From: JANLQX01 sp043775075
Lineage (GTDB): Bacteria; Actinomycetota; Acidimicrobiia; Acidimicrobiales; JANYDT01
Reading direction: 5' to 3'
DNA length: 19,591 nucleotides
Assembly (NCBI GenBank): GCA_043775075.1
Contig: JAYVSS010000222.1
Coordinates: 1 to 19,591 of the forward strand
Shown here piece by piece: positions 14,764 to 19,591 of this stretch. Under the pieces are notes generated by a model. That model saw only the letters and a program-made list of their open reading frames with translations, did not search any database and was not told the DNA's origin. The stretch's first letter is position 1; every line of letters begins with the position of its first letter. Position numbers and translations under genes: made by a program.

Positions 14764-15705
14764 TTACCGGATGATCGCCGAAATCCGCCCGGCGCCCATG
14801 AGCCGGGTCATCCAGGCGCTGGTCTTTGCGAGATCGTCGATACCGCCAGCAAACGCCTGGTACCGCAACGTTCCCAGTCCAATATTGAGCATCGAAGCCC
14901 GCAAGCGTTCGTCGATATCGGCCGTCCCGGCGCGGCGCGAGGCTTCGGTCAAAAGTTGATCAACATTGATTCCGGCGTGCCACGGCTGACAGAACATCAA
15001 CATGGCGAGGTCGAACAATGGATCACCCACAATTGAGACACCCCAGTCCAGCAGCGCTGTCACGCTGTTGTCGTCGGCGATGAGAATGTTCCCCCAGAGT
15101 GGATCACCGTGGTTCACCGCTCGTTCGTTCGGGCAGTTGGGCGCAAGTAGCTCGACGAACCGTTGCGCTTGGTAAAACGTAGAGTGGGCCGTCGGCATCG
15201 CGGCCAGTCGTTCTTGCCATCCTCGCAACCGATCATCGTCAAGAAGCGGCACCGACGTCAGGTACTCGCTCCAGGTTTCGTGGGGGGCATCCCCAGACGG
15301 ACCGACCCAAATCCCAAACCCCGCACCGGGCAGATCGATCTTCGACAGGGCATCGTAGGCTTTCACCACCGAAGTCTGGGCCTGGGCGAATCGCTCCGCC
15401 GGAAGTTCGTCAAAGCCCTCACCTGCTGCGAACTCCGAGATGAGATACCAGCCATCGAAGGCCTCGCCCAGGGCAAACACTTCGGGCGTCGGGGCATCGG
15501 GAAGGTTCCATGATCCGGCGAGCGCATCACGTTCATAGTCATCGCGATGACGGCCGAACTTCACGACGAGCGGACGGCCATCCGCATCGAATCGGAAGGC
15601 GGTGGACCACGCTCCACCCTTCAGGAGCACGATGCTCGCAACGTTCTCGAACTGTTCGCCGAGAAACATGGCGACTTCCTCCGTTTGCAAGGAAATCTTG
15701 TCCAC
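14764..15705 (-). CDS. aminoglycoside phosphotransferase (APH) family kinase
   Basis: 313 residues. It has the APH/choline-kinase-like fold: a nucleotide-loop region LLKGGAWSTAFRF, the ATP-anchoring lysine in VVKFG (Lys49), the hinge region YLISEFAAGEGF, the catalytic loop NHGDPLWGNIL (His199, Asp201, Asn206) and the metal-binding LLDWG (Asp220) followed by GDPLFDLAML. The substrate cannot be told: family members phosphorylate antibiotics, choline, homoserine, sugars and others, so resistance should not be assumed. The frame is open upstream to 15900, but I take the GTG at 15705 because GGGAGGA lies 6 nt before it and the fold begins right after. The upstream part of the open frame runs through a palindromic repeat and is unlikely to be coding. 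The Uma2 gene follows within 9 nt. Confidence 0.9.
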   Translation of the reverse strand: MDKISLQTEEVAMFLGEQFENVASIVLLKGGAWSTAFRFDADGRPLVVKFGRHRDDYERDALAGSWNLPDAPTPEVFALGEAFDGWYLISEFAAGEGFDELPAERFAQAQTSVVKAYDALSKIDLPGAGFGIWVGPSGDAPHETWSEYLTSVPLLDDDRLRGWQERLAAMPTAHSTFYQAQRFVELLAPNCPNERAVNHGDPLWGNILIADDNSVTALLDWGVSIVGDPLFDLAMLMFCQPWHAGINVDQLLTEASRRAGTADIDERLRASMLNIGLGTLRYQAFAGGIDDLAKTSAWMTRLMGAGRISAIIR

Positions 15706-15729
15706 GTCCAATCCTCCCGCGAGTTGGAC
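15706..15729 (-). promoter_or_regulatory. hairpin presenting the kinase ribosome binding site in its loop
   Basis: On the minus strand GTCCAA and TTGGAC form a perfect 6-bp stem around a 12-nt loop containing GGGAGGA. The stem ends at the base before the GTG start. Translation could be tuned by this fold. The position and perfect pairing are seen; regulation is inferred. Confidence 0.45.
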
Positions 15730-15756
15730 AGTGATTGCTTGCCTATGAACCAACCC

Positions 15757-15827
15757 AGTGGCGGAAAAGCGCATCACTGTCGGAAAAACGCAGCGCATTT
15801 CCGCCTTTGCTGCGCTTTTCTGCCACT
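15757..15827. repeat. 71-bp imperfect palindrome of four 19-bp units (array A)
   Basis: Two tandem units (15757-15775 AGTGGCGGAAAAGCGCATC; 15776-15794) face two inverted units (15790-15808, 15809-15827), sharing GGMRGAAAWNCGC-like cores around a centre near 15792. The outer 17-bp arms match at 16 of 17 positions, and 28 of 36 positions pair over the whole half-length. It lies between the divergent kinase and hydrolase genes. A second palindrome of the same design is at 16412-16489. Candidate roles are a MITE- or REP-like element or a multi-site operator. Confidence 0.85.
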
Positions 15828-15848
15828 CGATCCTGTCAAAACTATTCA

Positions 15849-15874
15849 CGGGCATATGCAAGGCCGAATGCCCG
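15849..15874. other. 7-bp hairpin upstream of the hydrolase
   Basis: CGGGCAT (15849-15855) pairs with ATGCCCG (15868-15874) across 12 nt. It lies 44 nt before the hydrolase start. No T-run follows on either strand; its role is unknown. Confidence 0.3.
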
Positions 15875-15904
15875 GCGGTCAGCACGAGCGTGACGATCAT
15901 CGCC

Positions 15905-15910
15905 TACGTT
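15905..15910 (+). promoter_or_regulatory. putative leaderless -10 element of the hydrolase gene
   Basis: TACGTT lies 7 nt before the GTG at 15918. There is no Shine-Dalgarno and no clear -35. Confidence 0.35.
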
Positions 15911-15917
15911 CATTTGA

Positions 15918-16409
15918 GTGACGGTGGTACTGCTCCATCCCCTGCCGTTCGACGGCTCGGTGTGGTCCGACGAGATGCGATCCCTCGGTCAGGGGGTGAT
16001 TGCGCCAACGTTGTATGACCACGGAGACTCCGTCGAGTCCTGGGCGACCGCGGTTCTCGACGCCGCCGCTCCTGGCCCGCTCGTCGTCGTGGGCAACTCG
16101 ATCGGGGGATCGTGCGCAATCGAGGTGGCACGCCTCGCCCCGAAGCGAGTGAAGCTCCTGGTTCTGATCGGCGCAAAGGCGGCCCACCGCCGTGACCCCG
16201 AATTTCGCGATACGGCCGTCCGGCTCCTTAACGATCACGGGATGGAGTGAGCGTGGCCCGCCTACTGATCGCCACTCTTCGTCCCGAGCACCGAAGAACA
16301 TGTGATCGATAGTGCTCGCCAGATCGCTTTCGCCTTGCCGATCGAATCAATCAATCGTGGCGTCGTCGCCTTCCCCGACGCAATCGCCAGACTCACCGAC
16401 TACCCGTGA
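15918..16409 (+). pseudogene. alpha/beta hydrolase with two in-frame stops and a missing C-terminal part
   Basis: The first 110 codons (GTG at 15918) give the start of an alpha/beta hydrolase: VVLLHPLPFDGSVWSDEM with the oxyanion-hole HPLP, then VVVGNSIGGSCA with the nucleophile elbow GNSIGG (Ser61). A TGA at 16248 interrupts it after NDHGME. The same frame continues with recognisable sequence, AWPAY, a second TGA (16266), then SPLFVPSTEEHVIDSARQ and INRGVVAFPDAIARLTDYP to a final TGA at 16407. Both internal TGA codons are one transition away from CGA (Arg) and TGG (Trp). The stretch after GVVAF that should carry the catalytic Asp and His is absent, so an internal deletion is also likely. Other genes here end in TGA, which argues against UGA recoding. 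It lies between two similar palindromic repeats. Confidence 0.75.
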
Positions 16410-16411
16410 TG

Positions 16412-16489
16412 CAGCGTGAAGATTTATCGTCAGTGGGAAAGAAAAACGTCGACGAATTTCCTTCACGCTGACGGAATTCCTTCACACTG
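16412..16489. repeat. 78-bp imperfect palindrome of four 20-bp units (array B)
   Basis: Two forward units (16412-16431 CAGCGTGAAGATTTATCGTC; 16431-16450 CAGTGGGAAAGAAAAACGTC) are followed by two inverted ones (16451-16470, 16470-16489), with period 19 and centre CGTC/GACG at 16450/16451. The inverted pair agree at 17 of 20 positions, and CAGCGTGAAG/CTTCACGCTG is a perfect 10-bp arm pair. It starts 2 nt after the hydrolase remnant and fills most of the convergent gap to the VOC gene. Confidence 0.85.
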
Positions 16490-16490
16490 C

Positions 16491-16500
16491 GCCACGTGGC
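16491..16500. other. 10-bp perfect palindrome GCCACGTGGC
   Basis: A G-box-like perfect dyad lies directly beside array B, 16 nt from the VOC stop. It could be part of a 3'-end structure or a binding site; no function is assigned. Confidence 0.35.
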
Positions 16501-16515
16501 CTTGAGAACGTCGCC

Positions 16516-16887
16516 TCAGGTTCCGTCGCTGACGCACTCCAGGCGGTTGCCGAAGGGATCGTCCACGTGGAAGCGACGGAGGTCGGGTATCTCGGTGTCC
16601 CAGCGAACCGGGTGCCCCGCGGCGGCAAACCGAGAAGCCAGCGCGTCGATCGAACCCACTCGGAAGGCCGGGTGGGCCTTGCCGGCCGGCACAAATGGTG
16701 ACTCCCCGCCAACGTGCACGACGACTGCGCCACCGTCAAACCACGCCCCGCCTCGCGCCGCCAACGACGCGGGCTTGGGCTGCTCGATGAACCCGAGCAA
16801 CCCCACCCAAAACGCCCTCGCCGCGTCCTCACTACCGACCGGCATGGCCAGTTGCACATGGTCAAAAGAGGACAGCAACGCAGTCAT
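16516..16887 (-). CDS. VOC (glyoxalase/bleomycin resistance) superfamily protein
   Basis: 123 residues, one VOC unit of two beta-alpha-beta-beta-beta modules. It begins FDHVQLAMPVGSEDAARAFWVGLLGF, where the His of DHVQ is the usual first metal ligand, and continues WFDGGAVVVHVG, AHPAFRV.SIDALASRFAAAGHPV and RFHVDDPFGNRLECV, with Glu near the end as the usual last ligand. The family includes glyoxalases, dioxygenases and resistance proteins; which activity this one has cannot be told. It starts 8 nt after the aconitase stop and is probably cotranscribed with it. No strong Shine-Dalgarno precedes it, so reinitiation after the aconitase is possible. Confidence 0.88.
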   Translation of the reverse strand: MTALLSSFDHVQLAMPVGSEDAARAFWVGLLGFIEQPKPASLAARGGAWFDGGAVVVHVGGESPFVPAGKAHPAFRVGSIDALASRFAAAGHPVRWDTEIPDLRRFHVDDPFGNRLECVSDGT

Positions 16888-16895
16888 CTGCGTAC

Positions 16896-19172
16896 TTACT
16901 TTTTGGCGTTGGCCCGGATGAGGTTAAGCGCCCCACCGGCACGGAACCAACCGAGGTGCTCGTCGTTCATGGTGTGGTTGCAGGCGATCTCTTCGACACT
17001 GCCATCGGGTTGATGCAGCAACACCGCAACCGGCTGCTCCGGGGCGATTGATGCCAGTCCGACGACAGAGATGCGGGTGTCCTTGCCGATGCGATCCCAG
17101 TCCGCCGGGTTGGCAAACGTGAGCGGCAACACACCCTGCTTCTTCAGGTTGGTCTCATGAATCCGAGCGAAGCTCCGGCAGATAATCGCTGCCGCACCAC
17201 GGAAGCGGGGCTCCATCGCCGCGTGCTCGCGGGAAGAACCTTCGCCGTAGTTTTGATCACCAATAGCGATCCACCGCTCCCCCGCCGTGCCCCAGTCCTT
17301 GGCAATGTCGGGAATCATGGCTTCGGATTTCGTCAATGTGTTCCAACCCAAACCCGGCGTTTCGGTGAACGCGTTGTTCACGCCAATGAACAGGTTCCCG
17401 GAGATGTTTTCCAGGTGGCCTCGGTACTTGAGCCACACACCCGCCATCGAAATATGGTCGGTGGTGCATTTGCCTCGGGCCTTCATCAGCACTGGAAGTT
17501 TCTCGAAGTCTTTGCCATCCCACGCACTGAACGGTTCGAGCAACTGCAAACGATCCGACGTGGGCGACACGGTGACGGAGATTCCCGAGCCATCGGCCGG
17601 TGGCGCCTCAAACATGGTGTCGCCCGACTCGAAACCCCGAGCGGGAAGCTTCTCCCCCACGGGTTCGCGCAGCAGCACCTGCGAACCATCAGCAGCTGTA
17701 AGGGTGTCCGTCAGCGGGTTGAAGTCCAACGTGCCCGCCAGTGCGTACGCCATTACCGTTTCCGGCGATGCGACAAAGGCGTTGGTGGATGCGTATCCAT
17801 CGTTGCGCTTCGGAAAGTTGCGGTTGTACGAGTTGATGATCGAGTTCGGCGTGCCGTCGGCGAGATCATCACGCTTCCACTGGCCGATACACGGACCGCA
17901 GGCGTTGGCCAACACCGTGGCCCCAATGGCTTCGAGGTCGGCGAGGATGCCATCTCGTTCGATGGTGGCTCGCACTCGCTCCGAGCCCGGAGTGATGAGC
18001 AGCGAAGTGTTGACCCTGAGCCCGGCGGCGGCGGCCTGACGGGCGATCGACGCCACCCGCGTCATGTCTTCGTATGACGAGTTCGTGCACGAACCGATAA
18101 GCGCGCTCGATAGTTGCAAAGGCCAGCCAGCGGCCTTCGCATGCTCGCCCATCTTGGACACGGGGTGGGCGAGGTCTGGCGTCATCGGACCGTTGATATG
18201 GGGCTCGAGGGTGTCGAGATCGATCTCCACGACACGATCGAAATAGGAAGCAGGATTAGCCGAGACGTCATCGTCAGCGCGCAGAAGTTCTGCGTGCTTA
18301 TCAGCGAGGTCGGCGATGTCCTCGCGACCGGTGGCCTTCAGGTAGAGCGCCGTCTCGTGGTCATACGGGAACAGCGAGGTGGTGGCACCAATCTCGGCCC
18401 CCATGTTGCAAATCGTGGCCCGACCGGTGGCGCTGATGTTGGCCACACCCGAGCCGAAGTACTCCACAATGGCGCCGGTTCCACCTTCCACAGTGAGGAT
18501 GTCCGCGACCTTGAGAATGATGTCCTTGGCGCTCGTCCAGCCGCTCATGGAGCCGGTGAGCTTCACGCCGATGAGCTTCGGATAACGCACGCCGAACGGC
18601 AAACCCACCATGACATCGACGGCGTCGGCGCCACCAACACCGATGGCGATCATGCCGAGGCCACCGGCGTTTGGCGTGTGCGAATCCGTTCCGATCATCA
18701 TGCCGCCAGGGAAGGCGTATTGCTCGATGACGACCTGGTGAATAATGCCTGACCCAGGCTTCCAGAAACCGATGCCGTACTTGGCAGAAACCGAGCGAAG
18801 GAACTCGTAGACCTCATGGTTCGTGTCGTTGGCCACCTCGAGGTCCTTGATCGCACCGACCCGGGCCTGAATGAGGTGGTCGCAGTGGACCGTGGACGGC
18901 ACGGCGACCTCGGCGAGGCCCGCCGTCATGAACTGGAGGAGAGCCATCTGCGCCGTGGCGTCTTGCATGGCGACTCGATCAGGGAAGAAATCACCGTACG
19001 TCTTACCGCGATCGAAACCATCGGTCGCGGCGTTTTGCATATGACCGAACAAGATCTTCTCGGCCAGGGTCATTGACCGACCGAGGCGCCCGCGCCCGAC
19101 GGCGACATTGGCACCAAGTTTGGCGTAGACCGCCTCCACGAGGTTGAGCGGGGTGTTGGCGGCGACGGCCAT
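16896..19172 (-). CDS. acn: aconitate hydratase, mitochondrial-type aconitase
   Basis: 758 residues. It interconverts citrate and isocitrate through cis-aconitate in the TCA cycle, using a [4Fe-4S] cluster. The three cluster cysteines are clear: Cys362 in LIGSCTNSS, and Cys425 and Cys428 in CGPCIGQW. Other conserved parts are VPSTVHCDHLIQA, GMMIGTDSHTPNAGGLG, the GKCTTDHIS segment opening the C-terminal swivel domain, and GDQNYGEGSSREHAA. Length and motifs match the mitochondrial type (about 755-780 residues) rather than the AcnA/IRP type (about 890) or AcnB. The ATG at 19172 has AAAGGAG 5 nt upstream; the frame is open to 19439, but that extension overlaps the divergent GntR gene. A TATACT -10 lies about 60 nt upstream. 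The VOC gene follows closely. Confidence 0.97.
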   Translation of the reverse strand: MAVAANTPLNLVEAVYAKLGANVAVGRGRLGRSMTLAEKILFGHMQNAATDGFDRGKTYGDFFPDRVAMQDATAQMALLQFMTAGLAEVAVPSTVHCDHLIQARVGAIKDLEVANDTNHEVYEFLRSVSAKYGIGFWKPGSGIIHQVVIEQYAFPGGMMIGTDSHTPNAGGLGMIAIGVGGADAVDVMVGLPFGVRYPKLIGVKLTGSMSGWTSAKDIILKVADILTVEGGTGAIVEYFGSGVANISATGRATICNMGAEIGATTSLFPYDHETALYLKATGREDIADLADKHAELLRADDDVSANPASYFDRVVEIDLDTLEPHINGPMTPDLAHPVSKMGEHAKAAGWPLQLSSALIGSCTNSSYEDMTRVASIARQAAAAGLRVNTSLLITPGSERVRATIERDGILADLEAIGATVLANACGPCIGQWKRDDLADGTPNSIINSYNRNFPKRNDGYASTNAFVASPETVMAYALAGTLDFNPLTDTLTAADGSQVLLREPVGEKLPARGFESGDTMFEAPPADGSGISVTVSPTSDRLQLLEPFSAWDGKDFEKLPVLMKARGKCTTDHISMAGVWLKYRGHLENISGNLFIGVNNAFTETPGLGWNTLTKSEAMIPDIAKDWGTAGERWIAIGDQNYGEGSSREHAAMEPRFRGAAAIICRSFARIHETNLKKQGVLPLTFANPADWDRIGKDTRISVVGLASIAPEQPVAVLLHQPDGSVEEIACNHTMNDEHLGWFRAGGALNLIRANAKK

Positions 19173-19244
19173 GGGAACTCCTTTGATCGAGAGATTCAGG
19201 TCAACGCGTTGCGAGCGTCGGAAAACAAGACAAGTATAGGACAA
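19173..19244. promoter_or_regulatory. divergent overlapping promoters of aconitase and GntR regulator, with ACAAG repeats
   Basis: For the plus-strand regulator, TTGCGA (19209-19214), a 17-nt spacer, AAGTAT (19232-19237) and 7 nt lead to GTG at 19245, a leaderless arrangement. For the aconitase, TATACT on the minus strand (19233-19238) overlaps the same bases and gives a leader of about 50 nt ending in AAAGGAG. Three ACAAG units (19225-19229, 19230-19234, 19241-19245) cover this overlap and are candidate half-sites for the regulator. Confidence 0.5.
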
Positions 19245-19591
19245 GTGAGCGATCGCGCAGCATTTCGGTATCAAGCAATTGCCGACGCCCTTCGCGTCCG
19301 AATCGCCAACGGCGAACTCGCTCCGGGCGCCCTCCTCCCCTCCGAAAGCGAACTGTCCGCGACCTACGATGCCTCGCGCGTCACCGTGCGCAAAGCGTTT
19401 GCCGCGCTGCGCGAGGCGGGCCTGGTGGACTCCCGACAAGGTTTTGGTTGGTTCGTCGCCGCCACTCCCCTGCGCCAGACGCTCGGGCGTCTCGGGACCA
19501 TCGAAGATCAGTTGGCGGCCAACGGCATAACGACAGAGCGCAAGGTGCTGGAGTTCGGTTTTGTCCGTGCTCCCCGCCGGGCCGTCGAGGT
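19245..19591 (+). CDS. GntR-family transcriptional regulator (HutC-like), N-terminal part
   Basis: 115 codons are visible from GTG at 19245; the gene runs off the right edge. The winged helix-turn-helix is complete: YQAIADALRVRIANGELAPG, LLPSESELSATYDASRVTVR, KAFAALREAGLVDSRQGFGWFV. The following sequence (RLGTIEDQLAANGITTERKVLEFGFV) looks like the start of a UTRA ligand-binding domain, which would place it in the HutC subfamily; the rest is outside the window. It is divergent from the aconitase gene, their -10 elements overlap, and the start has no Shine-Dalgarno. Control of itself and of the aconitase is a reasonable inference from position; the effector is unknown. Confidence 0.88.
   Translation, partial: MSDRAAFRYQAIADALRVRIANGELAPGALLPSESELSATYDASRVTVRKAFAALREAGLVDSRQGFGWFVAATPLRQTLGRLGTIEDQLAANGITTERKVLEFGFVRAPRRAVE

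Noticed and set aside
14764..15705. Calling the APH-fold gene an antibiotic resistance gene
   Set aside because: Only the kinase fold and catalytic loop are visible. The family has many metabolic substrates and there is no resistance context.
15706..15900. N-terminal extension of the kinase reading frame up to 15900
   Set aside because: The extension runs through the array A palindrome and lacks family sequence, while a strong Shine-Dalgarno and GTG sit at 15705 where the kinase fold begins.
15757..16489. Integron-like attC sites around the hydrolase
   Set aside because: The palindromes sit where cassette sites would, but the required RYYYAAC and GTTRRRY ends are absent and no integrase is in the window.
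19173..19439. N-terminal extension of the aconitase frame to 19439
   Set aside because: It overlaps the GntR coding region and promoter. The ATG at 19172 has an ideal ribosome binding site and matches family starts.

Overview
The window looks like a chromosomal segment of a high-GC Actinomycetota. A member of Acidimicrobiia or a related uncultured lineage is my inference. The signs are a DUF222/HNH (13E12-type) gene, a soluble diiron acyl-ACP desaturase, a HAD-IB/PlsC fusion, an AccD-type carboxyltransferase, a Thr/Ala-rich lipoprotein linker and many starts that look leaderless (TANNNT, then 6-8 nt, then ATG/GTG). I see no rRNA, tRNA, CRISPR array, insertion sequence or phage gene.

Layout. 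1-3095 (minus): two tandem paralogous LuxR-type ATPase regulators; the first is cut by the window edge, the second carries an in-frame 9-bp minisatellite just before its P-loop. 3211-4467 (minus): a secreted serpin. 4578-6098 (plus): a decayed DUF222/HNH gene behind a near-consensus promoter. 6129-9541 (minus): a CAP/SCP-domain secreted protein followed by a complete polar amino acid ABC importer (lipoprotein, permease, ATPase). 9600-12176 (minus): an acyl-CoA carboxylase beta subunit and an acyl-ACP desaturase separated by a good intrinsic terminator. 12378-14189 (plus): a HAD/PlsC lysophosphatidate acyltransferase with a long Lys/Ala/Pro-rich tail, divergent from the desaturase across a 201-bp region holding a perfect 28-bp palindrome. 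14212-15705 (minus): a Uma2-type nuclease-fold protein and an APH-type kinase. 15918-16409 (plus): a broken alpha/beta hydrolase between two imperfect palindromes with the same internal design. 16516-19172 (minus): a VOC protein and a mitochondrial-type aconitase. 19245-19591 (plus): the start of a GntR regulator whose promoter overlaps that of the aconitase.

How the genes fit together. The carboxylase (malonyl-CoA or methylmalonyl-CoA supply), desaturase and acyltransferase form a membrane-lipid group, with the palindrome a candidate shared control point. The importer is a self-contained operon. The GntR/aconitase pair suggests local control of the TCA cycle. Most of the window is ordinary core metabolism and transport. 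The parts most worth a second look are the two paired 19-bp-unit palindromes around the dead hydrolase, the desaturase operator, the GntR/aconitase promoter and the window-wide leaderless pattern. I did not find convincing evidence of a wholly new multi-gene system.
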